Shown here: piece after piece, positions 31,808 to 41,384 of the stretch
Layout of the letters: every line of letters starts with the position of its first letter
How positions within the stretch are numbered: position 1 is the stretch's first letter
Assembly (NCBI GenBank): GCA_003281505.1
Contig: QCBU01000004.1
Location: forward strand, 1 to 64,000
Length of the DNA stretch: 64,000 nt
Direction of reading: 5' to 3'
Source of the DNA: Prochlorococcus sp. AG-347-J14
GTDB taxonomy: Bacteria > Cyanobacteriota > Cyanobacteriia > PCC-6307 > Cyanobiaceae
Translations under genes and position numbers: made by a program
Notes under the pieces: generated by a model
What the model saw: only the letters and a program-made list of their open reading frames with translations
Database searches by the model: none
What the model was told of the DNA's origin: nothing

Positions 31808-32965
31808 TTGTTTAATCTCTCGAAGAACATAAGTAAACCAAAATTGAAAAGATACATACAGAAGCTATTACTAATCTTCTCATTAATTCCAGTAGGCACT
31901 ATATATCCTGCACAAGTTATATCCCAACAATTAAGCAAACCAAAAATTAATGAAGTTAATTTATTTTCCAACAAATCTTTCATAACTAAAGCTGTAGAAA
32001 GAACCGGTGCAGCTGTGGTGACAATTGATACTCAAAGATATGTTAAAAAAAGAAATTTTCCAAGAAATTCTCAACTATTTCTAGACCCATATTTTGAAAG
32101 ATTTTTTGGATTAGATTTGCCAAAAGAAAATCGACCAAGGATAGAGCAAAATCAAGGCAGTGGATTTATATTTGCAGATGGACTTGTAATAACCAATGCT
32201 CATGTAGTGAATGGATCAGATAAGGTTATTGTTGGTTTAACCAATGGCAAAAAAATAAACGCTAAACTGATAGGTCAAGACCCTTTTACCGATTTAGCTG
32301 TGCTAAAGATTGAAGGGAAAGGGCCCTGGCCAATTGCAAAATTAGGCGATTCTGCAAAGATTAAAGTAGGTGACTGGGCTATAGCAGTTGGAAACCCATT
32401 CGGACTGGAAAACACAGTTACGCTTGGTATTATTAGTAATCTAAATAGAAATGTAACTCAATTAGGAATATACGATAAAAAACTTGAACTAATACAAACA
32501 GACGCTGCTATTAACCCTGGCAATTCTGGAGGTCCACTGTTGAATAGCGATGGAGAAGTAATTGGTATTAATACGTTGATAAGATCAGGTCCAGGAGCGG
32601 GTTTGAGTTTCGCAATCCCAATTAATAAAGCTAAGGAAATTGCCTATCAACTCTTAAACAATGGGAAAGTAATACATCCTATGATTGGAATTAGCTTAAT
32701 AGAAGAAAGTATTTCTGAGAGAAAAAATAAAGTCGTAAAAGTTGGTTATGTAGTACCGAACAGTCCAGCTGAAAAAAGTGGAATCAAGATAGATGATATT
32801 TTTATTAAAGTAGGCAATAAAGATATTGAAACCGCATCAGATGTAATAGAACAAATTAGTAAAAACGGTATCAAAAAGCAAGTAAATATATTATTGAAGC
32901 GTAAAAATAAATTTATTAAATTAAAAGTAATACCAACTGATATTACTAATCTACAAAATAACTAA
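31808..32965 (+). CDS. HtrA/Deg-type trypsin-like serine protease with PDZ
   Basis: Catalytic triad ITNAHVV / TDLAVLKI / GNSGGPLL, C-terminal PDZ. Confidence 0.95.
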   Translation: MFNLSKNISKPKLKRYIQKLLLIFSLIPVGTIYPAQVISQQLSKPKINEVNLFSNKSFITKAVERTGAAVVTIDTQRYVKKRNFPRNSQLFLDPYFERFFGLDLPKENRPRIEQNQGSGFIFADGLVITNAHVVNGSDKVIVGLTNGKKINAKLIGQDPFTDLAVLKIEGKGPWPIAKLGDSAKIKVGDWAIAVGNPFGLENTVTLGIISNLNRNVTQLGIYDKKLELIQTDAAINPGNSGGPLLNSDGEVIGINTLIRSGPGAGLSFAIPINKAKEIAYQLLNNGKVIHPMIGISLIEESISERKNKVVKVGYVVPNSPAEKSGIKIDDIFIKVGNKDIETASDVIEQISKNGIKKQVNILLKRKNKFIKLKVIPTDITNLQNN

Positions 32966-32970
32966 GCAAT

Positions 32971-33114
32971 TTAATTATCATTCCGTTTAAGTATTTCCAC
33001 ACATCTAGAAATACATCTACCATCCCTTATATCACAGGAAGTAATGCATTCAAAATAACTTTCAACAGGATCAGAAATTTGAAAATGTTTTTCTTGGAAA
33101 TCGTAATTTTTCAT
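32971..33114 (-). CDS. 47-aa twin-CX3C small protein
   Basis: Absent from ORF track. MKNYDFQEKHFQISDPVESYFECITSCDIRDGRCISRCVEILKRNDN*. Confidence 0.65.
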   Translation of the reverse strand: MKNYDFQEKHFQISDPVESYFECITSCDIRDGRCISRCVEILKRNDN

Positions 33115-33224
33115 TTAAATTATTAAACCTATTTCTGCATCTTTAAGATTAATCAAGGGGGTTCAACTATGTAAAGATAAATAAGTGATCTTACTTAGCC
33201 AATTGTAAATTTTATTAAAAGTAA

Positions 33225-34850
33225 TCAAATTTTTTGGCTTTGAGATTTTTCTAAAAAATATTCGTAATTACCATCATATGAAAATAACTTTGCATCTTTA
33301 ATTTCAATAATTCTATTTGCAACCTTTGAAATAAAATACCGATCATGAGAAATGATTAATAATGAACCTTTATAATTTTTAATTGCTAGTTCTAAGTTTT
33401 CCTTAGATTGCAGATCCAAATGATTAGTTGGTTCGTCCAAAAGGAGGAAATTACTAGGATTAATAATCATTAGCGCCAATGCTAATCTTGCCTTTTCTCC
33501 ACCACTAAGTTGTTTAATATATTTAAAAACAGTTTCATTTTGAAAGCCAAAACCCCCTAAAAATGTTCTAACTTTTTTTTGGGACCATTCTGGAGACTTA
33601 TTACATATTAAATCAATAACCCTTTCGTCAAGTGAAAGTGCTTCAGCCTGATTCTGTTCATAATAGCTAGTAATTATATTATGTTTACCAAGATTGATTT
33701 CTCCAATTTCAGGAGATATTTTTTTCATAATAATTTTAAGCAATGTAGATTTGCCGCAGCCATTAGGTCCTAATATTGCTATTTTCTCCCCAGAAGAAAT
33801 CTTCAAATTAATATCTAAAAAAAGAATTTTATCCTCGAAACTATGAGACAAATTTTTAATATTTAGAACTAATTTTCCTGAGCGAGGGCACTCTGGAAAA
33901 TTAAACACAGGACTTTTTGATTTTGCTATTGGAGCCTCAATTTTAGAAATCTTTTTTAATTGTTTTTCTCTACTCTTTGCTTGAGAACTTCTAGTTGCAC
34001 TAGCTCTAAATTTATCTATATACCTCTTCTGTAACTCAATTTCTTTTTGTTGTAATTGATATGCCTTTTTCTGTGATTCTTCATTCAAAGATTTCTGTTC
34101 GATAAAAAAAGAATAGTTCCCATTGTATGTTTCAGATTTTCCTCTATCTACAAAAATTATTTTTTTACATAATTTATCTAAGAAATATCTATCATGGCTG
34201 ATTATTATAACTGCAATTTTTAGCGATGATAGATATTTTTCCAACCAAAGAATAGTTTCTAAATCTAAATGATTGGTTGGTTCATCCAGTAAAAGTAAAT
34301 CAGGTTTTTGTAAGATTATTTTTCCAAGTGCAACTTTCATCTGCCAACCACCTGAGAAATTACCAATTAATTTATCAGCATCTTCTATAGAAAAGCCTAG
34401 TTTTGGTAATATTTTTTCTACATCAGATTGCATTTGATAACCACCTAAAGCTTCAAATTTTGCTTGATATTTTGCGAGTTGATTTACAAATATTTCAAGT
34501 TCATCGGAATTTTTTTTTATATCGAACGATTTCATTTTATTCTCAATTTCTAAAAGTTTTTTGGCAACAATTTGTATATCTTTAAAAGAACTTTCTAATT
34601 CCTGTCTCACTGAAAAATTCAAATTACAATCAAACTCTTGTTTTAAATGGGCAATTTTAGGATTTCCCTCTTTGATGATCGTTCCACTTGTTTGCTCTTC
34701 CTCTCCAATTAAAATCTTAAATTGGGTTGATTTACCCGCACCATTAGAACCAACTAAGCCGACTTTTTCTCCTTTCTTAATCTCCCAACAAATATTTTTT
34801 AAAACAACATCTGTAGAATAAATTTTGCTTACACCTTCAAATCTAATCAC
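33225..34850 (-). CDS. ABC-F family ATPase
   Basis: Two NBDs ([44 protein letters not shown] twice). Confidence 0.94.
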   Translation of the reverse strand: MIRFEGVSKIYSTDVVLKNICWEIKKGEKVGLVGSNGAGKSTQFKILIGEEEQTSGTIIKEGNPKIAHLKQEFDCNLNFSVRQELESSFKDIQIVAKKLLEIENKMKSFDIKKNSDELEIFVNQLAKYQAKFEALGGYQMQSDVEKILPKLGFSIEDADKLIGNFSGGWQMKVALGKIILQKPDLLLLDEPTNHLDLETILWLEKYLSSLKIAVIIISHDRYFLDKLCKKIIFVDRGKSETYNGNYSFFIEQKSLNEESQKKAYQLQQKEIELQKRYIDKFRASATRSSQAKSREKQLKKISKIEAPIAKSKSPVFNFPECPRSGKLVLNIKNLSHSFEDKILFLDINLKISSGEKIAILGPNGCGKSTLLKIIMKKISPEIGEINLGKHNIITSYYEQNQAEALSLDERVIDLICNKSPEWSQKKVRTFLGGFGFQNETVFKYIKQLSGGEKARLALALMIINPSNFLLLDEPTNHLDLQSKENLELAIKNYKGSLLIISHDRYFISKVANRIIEIKDAKLFSYDGNYEYFLEKSQSQKI

Positions 34851-34922
34851 TGTTTTAAAAATAGAATTTACAAAATCTGTGGCTTATTTACTAAAAAATA
34901 TTTTGTGGAATAAAATTAAATC

Positions 34923-35099
34923 ATGAAACGAATAGAACAAATTGTAGTGATTTTCATAGCTGCAGCTCTTGCAATTCCAAGTTATTGGTTTTTTTGGACT
35001 TTGGCTGGTGGAGGTGGCTACAACAAAAGAATAAAACCTATTCCTAATCTAAATAATAATTATTCGAAACCTTTTCCTAAAGACCTCCTCGAGCCTTGA
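34923..35099 (+). CDS. 58-aa single-TM hypothetical protein
   Basis: Absent from ORF track. MKRIEQIVVIFIAAALAIPSYWFFWTLAGGGGYNKRIKPIPNLNNNYSKPFPKDLLEP*. Confidence 0.65.
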   Translation: MKRIEQIVVIFIAAALAIPSYWFFWTLAGGGGYNKRIKPIPNLNNNYSKPFPKDLLEP

Positions 35100-35307
35100 T
35101 TAACCACATTTTAGTTGCCTGATCATCAATAGTACTCAAATATTCAATAACCTCTTCTTTCGTCACAGAAATATTTAACTCGTTACCAATATCGCATATT
35201 TTATCTAAGGCTTTTTTGGGGTTAGTTAAGGCTGTCATAAAAAGACTTTGTTTCTTTTTGGAATCGTTAGCAATTAACTTATAGAGCTTTTCAGCATTAC
35301 TGGACAT
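35077..35307 (-). CDS. Nif11-like small protein
   Basis: MSSNAEKLYKLIANDSKKKQSLFMTALTNPKKALDKICDIGNELNISVTKEEVIEYLSTID resembles Nif11 leader-like domain; ends ARGGL. Confidence 0.6.
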   Translation of the reverse strand: MSSNAEKLYKLIANDSKKKQSLFMTALTNPKKALDKICDIGNELNISVTKEEVIEYLSTIDDQATKMWLIKARGGL

Positions 35308-35341
35308 GTTTTTAAAATCTATTTATTAATAGATTATTACT

Positions 35342-35680
35342 TCAAGCTGCATTTTGTTCATTATATTTATTATTAGATAAATCATTATCCACATCTTTTA
35401 TCTCTTTTGCAGAGGCATCTGCCATACTTCTTGCGTCTAAACATAAAACTTTTCTTAGTTTCGCAAAGTTAGCTGCGTGAGATTTTCTACCATCTTTTTG
35501 AGCATAATACTCAGACTGCTGAAGAATATGGTGAAGATGAGTTAATAAATATGGACTAATTACAGCTGATACCAAAACGTCACTATTTTCATTATCGTGA
35601 GAATCATAATTGACCAATCTTTTTTTTGGTTTATCAATTATAGAGCTTTTAGGAGAATCAATTTTTCTTGAATTTTTCAT
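35342..35680 (-). CDS. Hypothetical protein
   Basis: ~112 aa; LLTHLHHILQQSEYYAQKDGRKSHAANFAKLRKVLCLDARSMA; no known family recognised. Confidence 0.7.
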   Translation of the reverse strand: MKNSRKIDSPKSSIIDKPKKRLVNYDSHDNENSDVLVSAVISPYLLTHLHHILQQSEYYAQKDGRKSHAANFAKLRKVLCLDARSMADASAKEIKDVDNDLSNNKYNEQNAA

Positions 35681-35730
35681 GGGACAATAAAACAATTAAT
35701 TGATACGGACATAAATTTCCTTACTAATAA

Positions 35731-35767
35731 TATACACAAAGATAGTATCCTTGACTAACTGTGTATA
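35731..35767. promoter_or_regulatory. Inverted repeat TATACACA-N21-TGTGTATA in divergent promoter region
   Basis: Perfect 8-bp arms at 35731..35738 and 35760..35767, between divergent CDSs, upstream of an RHH protein gene. Confidence 0.5.
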
Positions 35768-35797
35768 CTAATAAGTAACAGTTATCAACTTTGACTA

Positions 35798-36100
35798 ATG
35801 GCTACCCGCCAAACCTCAACTAATGGGAAGCCTAAATCCCCCAGAATTCAAGTTGTTCTTCCAGAATTAATATGTGAGCAATTAACTATTTTGGCTAATA
35901 ATGAATCTAGAACAGTTAGTAATATGGCAAAAGTATTAATACAAGATGGTATAAAAAAATATTTCGAAAAAGAAAGTAAGTCCCTTGTTTCAAAAAATAA
36001 TTTAAATACCAATAAATTCAGAGACGAACTTGAAAAACAAAACGTCACAAGATTAAAAAGAGCTCCTCAAAGGATTAAATACTATAAAAAATCTGATTAA
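35798..36100 (+). CDS. Ribbon-helix-helix (CopG-like) DNA-binding protein
   Basis: PRIQVVLPELICEQLTILANNESRTVSNMAKVLIQDGIKKY: beta strand followed by two helices, RHH pattern. Confidence 0.75.
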   Translation: MATRQTSTNGKPKSPRIQVVLPELICEQLTILANNESRTVSNMAKVLIQDGIKKYFEKESKSLVSKNNLNTNKFRDELEKQNVTRLKRAPQRIKYYKKSD

Positions 36101-36106
36101 AAATAG

Positions 36107-36811
36107 TTAATTCTGAGGTAATTTTTGTAAATCTACAGTTTTTCCCATTACTACCAAAATATTTCCTCTTTCTAAGATATATTTTGCTGGAGGATTAACT
36201 GTTAACTTTTCAGCAGGTCCTGCTGCAAGAACATTAACTAAATAATTTTTCCTCAAATTTAAATCTCTCAAAGATCTTCCGATAAATTCCTCTGGAACAG
36301 TTATTTCATCTATACCAGTTTGGTTATCAAGTTCCAATCTTTCAATTAAATTTGGTCTAACTAGTTCTAAACCTAATCTCTCTCCTTGCATTCTGGAAGG
36401 GAAGACAACTTTGTCTGCACCTACCCTTTTTAACATTTTTTCGTGCAAGTCACTCGTAGCTCTTGCAATTACTCTTTTCACTTTGCTACCTTCACTATCT
36501 TTAGCAATAAGTGTCGTAGTTATACTTGCTTCAATGGGTTCACTTATACCTACTACAACAGTATTCATTTCAAGAATTCCAGATTCCTTCATAGACTCTT
36601 CATCAGTACAATCTACAACTCTAGCTTCTACAGAGGGTTCCAATTGTCTCAAATCATCAATTGCTTTTTCCGAATAATCAGCCGCCAAAACGTCTGCACC
36701 ATTACTTATAAGTTCTCTACAAACAGCAGTTCCAAATCTTCCAACGCCAACAACTGCAAAAGTAAGTGCTTCTTTTTCTTTCTTTTGGGACCACTGCCAC
36801 CAATCAGCCAT
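36107..36811 (-). CDS. TrkA/KtrA-like RCK potassium channel regulator
   Basis: FAVVGVGRFGTAVCRELISNGADVLAADYSEKAID; C-terminal TrkA_C. Confidence 0.92.
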   Translation of the reverse strand: MADWWQWSQKKEKEALTFAVVGVGRFGTAVCRELISNGADVLAADYSEKAIDDLRQLEPSVEARVVDCTDEESMKESGILEMNTVVVGISEPIEASITTTLIAKDSEGSKVKRVIARATSDLHEKMLKRVGADKVVFPSRMQGERLGLELVRPNLIERLELDNQTGIDEITVPEEFIGRSLRDLNLRKNYLVNVLAAGPAEKLTVNPPAKYILERGNILVVMGKTVDLQKLPQN

Positions 36812-36829
36812 AACAAAACTCAGTAAATC

Positions 36830-38233
36830 CTAAACATAAAGATCAGCCCTAGGATAGCCAATTCTCTTTTGTCTATCTATTCTACTCTTATAAAGAGCCT
36901 GCCAAAGTGCACTTAAAAGCAAAAGAATACCAAGTCTGCCCACAAACATTCCGACGATAAGAATAAATTGGCCGAAATGATTTAATTTTGCAGTTAAACC
37001 AATATCAAAACCAACAGTTGCGAATGCAGATATGCAGGTGAACAAAATTTCTAGGAATGTAAAAGATTCTTTCTTAACAAATGTATTTGTTGTACTTAGC
37101 AACATTGCCATTAAAAGTACGAATAGCAAAGATCCAACTGTTATTCCAACTGCCTTTAATATAACTTTATCTGAAATTAATCTATTACTAATAATTACAT
37201 CTTTCTGACCTCTTAAAGTTGATCTAGTTGCAGCCATTAAAGCGATAAATGTAGTTGTTTTTATGCCTCCACCAGTACCTCCGGTACTTGCTCCAATAAA
37301 CATCAAAGTCATTAATAACAATAGGCCTGTATCTGATATAGAGTTCAAGGAGATTGGATAATTTGTAAAGCCTGCAGTTCTTGCACTGACTGTTTCAAAA
37401 ATTGATGACAATAATCGTTCAAACAAATTCAAATCGTTAAAAAATTGACTATTAAGCAATGATTCAGTGATGAAGAATCCTAATGATCCGAACAATATTA
37501 GTGAAAAACTTGTCCTGATAACTAGTCTAGAATGAAGGCTTAATTTTTTATAAGAAAGATTTTTTTTGTTACTCCAAATATCATCAATAACCCGCCAGCC
37601 CAATCCACCCATAACAATAAGAAAAACAAAAACACTATTCACCAAATAATTTGTTCTATAGTCTTGAAGACTATTTGACATTAATGAAAATCCTGCATTG
37701 TTATATGCAGATATGCTGTGAAAAATCGAAGACCATAACCTTTCCCAATTATTTTGAATGTCTACAAATCCAAAAGAATATAAAACAATTGCGCCCAAGG
37801 ATATGATACTAATCGCCGTAATAGCGATGCTTTGAAAAGTTCGACCAATACCTCCAACTCCAAATTCATCTAGAGTCTTTCCTTTGTCTAATCTAGTTCT
37901 TAACTTTGTCCCCTTTACAACAAACCCTTGTAAAAATGTTGTAATAGCCATTAATCCCAGACCACCTGATAGAAGCATAAAAGCCAAGAAAACTTGGCCA
38001 AAGAAATTTAAATCAACACCAATATCTATTATGGTTAAGCCAGTTACGGTTATAGCAGAAGTTGAAGTAAAAAATGCTTCCCACAATCCAACCTTTGAAG
38101 ATGAACATAATGGAGAACTCAAAATTAAAGTTCCAAGGCAAATAATAAACAAGCCTGTAACGATAGTAAATTGAGGTACAGATAGCTTTTTGTAAGCATC
38201 TTTTAACTTATAAACCTTACTTGTTAATTTCAC
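36830..38233 (-). CDS. TrkH/KtrB-family cation transporter
   Basis: SAITVTGLTIIDIG, SAYNNAGFSLM, SARTAGFTNYP, GGTGGGIKTTTF filter-like repeats. Confidence 0.92.
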   Translation of the reverse strand: MKLTSKVYKLKDAYKKLSVPQFTIVTGLFIICLGTLILSSPLCSSSKVGLWEAFFTSTSAITVTGLTIIDIGVDLNFFGQVFLAFMLLSGGLGLMAITTFLQGFVVKGTKLRTRLDKGKTLDEFGVGGIGRTFQSIAITAISIISLGAIVLYSFGFVDIQNNWERLWSSIFHSISAYNNAGFSLMSNSLQDYRTNYLVNSVFVFLIVMGGLGWRVIDDIWSNKKNLSYKKLSLHSRLVIRTSFSLILFGSLGFFITESLLNSQFFNDLNLFERLLSSIFETVSARTAGFTNYPISLNSISDTGLLLLMTLMFIGASTGGTGGGIKTTTFIALMAATRSTLRGQKDVIISNRLISDKVILKAVGITVGSLLFVLLMAMLLSTTNTFVKKESFTFLEILFTCISAFATVGFDIGLTAKLNHFGQFILIVGMFVGRLGILLLLSALWQALYKSRIDRQKRIGYPRADLYV

Positions 38234-38237
38234 GATA

Positions 38238-40046
38238 TTACCCGTAATTTAAAATTATCAATGCTGGTATCGTAAATGACATTATAAGTGTTAATCCAGC
38301 TCCGTATTTTGCGATATCAAAAAATCTATATCTTCCAGGACCATAAACCATTAAATTTGTTTGATAACCCATTGGAGTCAAGAAAGATTGACTTGCACCG
38401 AATAAAACAAGCATTATTAAAGCGCTTGGTGTAATTTCTAAAACATTCGAGAATTCAATAGCTACAGGTAAAATCAAAGCAACCGAAGCAGCATTACTAA
38501 TAAATTGCGTAAGAATAACTGTAGATACAAAAATTACGACTAGCGCAAAATAAAGAGGCATTCCATTAAGTACAAAGTTTAGATTAACTGCAATTAAATC
38601 TGCTAATCCTGTTACTTGCATCGCCACACTAAAGCATGATAAAGAACCTAACAATAAAATGACATCTAACCTAATTGATTTTTGTATCTCTGCAGGTCTT
38701 AAACATCCACAAGCAACCATGGCAATCACTGCTAAAAGGACTGAACCTACTAATGGAATATTAGAAACTGAAGGCAAAACTACCATTCCTATTGCAATTC
38801 CAATCGATATAGGTTTTTTTATCAAGAAAGGTAAATCATCTTCGAATTGATCTAAAATAAGCAAATCATTACTAGCTTGCAAACCTCTGATTGAATCTAA
38901 CGGTGCTTGCAATAATAAAACATCTCCAGCCCTTAAAACAGCTTGGCCTAATCTCTCCTGAACAGTTTGTTGGCCTCTTCTTAGTGCCAAAACTGTAGCA
39001 TTGTGACGCTGCCTAAATCTTAATTCTCTCAAACTTGCGCCAGCTAGTGTTGATCCAGCTGGCAACAGGGCTTCAAAAGTCTTAGTACCTTCATCATCTG
39101 AGAAAACATTAGCTCCACCGAAAGATGTTTTGTTTTCGCCTAACAGAATGGTATGTTCCTGCTGCAGTCTAAATAAGTCTGCCCTCGTAACGCGGATTAT
39201 TAATCTATCATCCGGTTCAATCTTTCTATCAGCCAAAGGAGGAAGAATAACTTTTCCATTCCGTTGCAATTCAAGTACATCAACATCAAATCTTCTTTGC
39301 AATCTACTATTTCTGACAGATTGTCCAACTAATTCTGAAGTTGAAGGAATAGTAACTTCAGTAAAGTATATATTCATATCACCATTTTTAATAAATTCCT
39401 TATCTCTCCCTCTATCTGGCAAAAGCACGTCAGAAACAAGAATCATATAGGTTGTACCTATAAGCCATACAGGAATTCCGATAGAAGTCAAACTAAATAA
39501 TTCCAAAGCTCCAAAACCTAATTGTTGACTAATATCACTTACAAGAAGATTTACTGAGCTACCCAATAATGTAAGAGTTCCACCTAATAAAGTAGCAAAA
39601 GAAAGAGGTAATAAAACTTTTGATGGCGATATTTTTCTCCGCTCGCACCAACCTTCAATTAAAGGTAACAAAGATGCTACTACAGGAGTATTAGGTACAA
39701 TTCCAGATATTGGAGCTATCAAAAAAGCTATTAACGAAATTAATTTCCTTGGCGTTCTAATACTTTCAGAAGAAATCAATTCTCTTACTCTGTCTAAAGC
39801 TCCACTTTTAAATAATGCAGAAGAAACTGCAAATAAACCCATAAGGGTAATTAAGGATGGGCTACCAAATCCAGCTAAAGCTTTTTCAGGAGAAAGAACC
39901 CCTGTAGCTATAAATATTCCTACACATAACAAACCAGTCAATTCTGGCGCAATAGTATTTCTAATAAACAAAATTATTGACATTATTAAAACAACTACTG
40001 TTATAAACGCATCAAAATTATTACTAACTACTGCAATTAAATTCAT
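38238..40046 (-). CDS. DASS/SLC13-type symporter with two TrkA_C domains
   Basis: Hydrophobic transport domains flanking VTIPSTSELVGQSVRNSRLQRRFDVDVLELQRNG and ALLPAGSTLAGASLRELRFRQRHNATVLALRRG. Confidence 0.88.
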   Translation of the reverse strand: MNLIAVVSNNFDAFITVVVLIMSIILFIRNTIAPELTGLLCVGIFIATGVLSPEKALAGFGSPSLITLMGLFAVSSALFKSGALDRVRELISSESIRTPRKLISLIAFLIAPISGIVPNTPVVASLLPLIEGWCERRKISPSKVLLPLSFATLLGGTLTLLGSSVNLLVSDISQQLGFGALELFSLTSIGIPVWLIGTTYMILVSDVLLPDRGRDKEFIKNGDMNIYFTEVTIPSTSELVGQSVRNSRLQRRFDVDVLELQRNGKVILPPLADRKIEPDDRLIIRVTRADLFRLQQEHTILLGENKTSFGGANVFSDDEGTKTFEALLPAGSTLAGASLRELRFRQRHNATVLALRRGQQTVQERLGQAVLRAGDVLLLQAPLDSIRGLQASNDLLILDQFEDDLPFLIKKPISIGIAIGMVVLPSVSNIPLVGSVLLAVIAMVACGCLRPAEIQKSIRLDVILLLGSLSCFSVAMQVTGLADLIAVNLNFVLNGMPLYFALVVIFVSTVILTQFISNAASVALILPVAIEFSNVLEITPSALIMLVLFGASQSFLTPMGYQTNLMVYGPGRYRFFDIAKYGAGLTLIMSFTIPALIILNYG

Positions 40047-40095
40047 ACAAAACTTATTTAACTCAATATACCCAAAAAAAATATTTCAAAAAAGT

Positions 40096-41289
40096 TTAAT
40101 TTGATTTATCTTTTTTAAGAAACTTTTTAAAAATAGATTTTTTTTGGAATATCCATGAAGATGCAGATTTTAAGCTTTCAGTAATATCGGGCAACTTGGA
40201 AGCATATATAAGTCTCCTTGCCTCAAAAGCTAATTTCCCAGATAAAGTAACCCCAAGCCCAGAAATTGAAGCTTCGCCTATTCCTAAGCTAATCATTTCA
40301 CCATTATCTTTAAATTCAAAGGGTAAAGGATCCCTTCCTTGGATTAAAAGTTCTAAATTGTTAGCCAGATGATTTCCTTCCTGCATAGCTACCTGTGCAG
40401 TTATGGGTAAATCCTCCATTCCTTCAATAACTGAAATATCGCCAATAGCAAAACAGTTTTTATAGTTATCTATTTGCAAAGTATTATTAACTAAAATTCT
40501 TCCAAATTTTTTTGTTATTTCATCATTTTCTAAGTAAAACAAATTAGGTTTAACACCTGCGGTCCAAATAACAATATCTTTATCTAAAGAAGTTATTCCA
40601 ACCGAACTAGAAATAATAATTTTAGTTTCTGATACTTCTTTAACAGTGGAATTCAAAAGAACATTTATTTTTCTTTTTTCTAATGCCTTCTCTGCTTGTT
40701 CTCTATTAAAAATTTTATTTTTATTAAGGATTTCATTTGATTTTTCAATTACATTAATTTCAAATTGGTTTGTAAAAATATCATTAATTTTGCATGCCAA
40801 CTCAATTCCAGAGGGACCACCTCCAACAATGAATAACTTTTTATGAAAAGCAGTTTTTTGTGATTTTTTTAAAAAGGAATTTAATTTTTTTAAATCGCCA
40901 AAATCATTAAAAAAATAACAATTTTCATCTACACCTTTTATTAAAAAACTATTTGGAATAGATCCTGTACAGATAACAAGATACTGATAACTTAATTTTA
41001 AATCATCGCTAAATTCAAGAATATTATCTTTGAAAGAAATCTTTGTTAAACAATTTCTTAAAAAAGTTATACCCGCATCAGAAAAAATATTTGCAAAATT
41101 CGGGGTGGCTTCCCAACTTCTTATTTCCTTACTTAAAACTTCATACATTAAAGGTTTAAATATAAAGTTTGTTTCAGCATCAACTACAAGAATCGGTAAA
41201 GAAGGATTAAGATTCTTTAAATTCAAAGCAAGCGTCATGCCTGCAAAACCTGCTCCAACTATTACTATTGGTTTTTGTATTGATTTCAT
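40096..41289 (-). CDS. Type II NADH dehydrogenase
   Basis: VIVGAGFAGMTLALNL, FIVGGGPSGIELACKI, FAIGDISVIEGMEDLPITAQVAMQEG. Confidence 0.92.
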   Translation of the reverse strand: MKSIQKPIVIVGAGFAGMTLALNLKNLNPSLPILVVDAETNFIFKPLMYEVLSKEIRSWEATPNFANIFSDAGITFLRNCLTKISFKDNILEFSDDLKLSYQYLVICTGSIPNSFLIKGVDENCYFFNDFGDLKKLNSFLKKSQKTAFHKKLFIVGGGPSGIELACKINDIFTNQFEINVIEKSNEILNKNKIFNREQAEKALEKRKINVLLNSTVKEVSETKIIISSSVGITSLDKDIVIWTAGVKPNLFYLENDEITKKFGRILVNNTLQIDNYKNCFAIGDISVIEGMEDLPITAQVAMQEGNHLANNLELLIQGRDPLPFEFKDNGEMISLGIGEASISGLGVTLSGKLAFEARRLIYASKLPDITESLKSASSWIFQKKSIFKKFLKKDKSN

Positions 41290-41384
41290 TAGCGAGATAT
41301 CGTTATGCGTAAATGTATTATTAAACTATACGAATAATTTTTAAATTGAGCGAAATAACATTAAACTCATAATCAAATTGAAGA

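Noticed and set aside
36443-36826. Plus-strand 127-aa ORF opposite the KtrA-like gene
   Set aside because: Low-complexity Ser/Phe/Tyr-rich translation of the antisense of a conserved RCK protein.
39130-39450. Plus-strand 106-aa ORF opposite the DASS symporter gene
   Set aside because: Antisense shadow of a conserved CDS.
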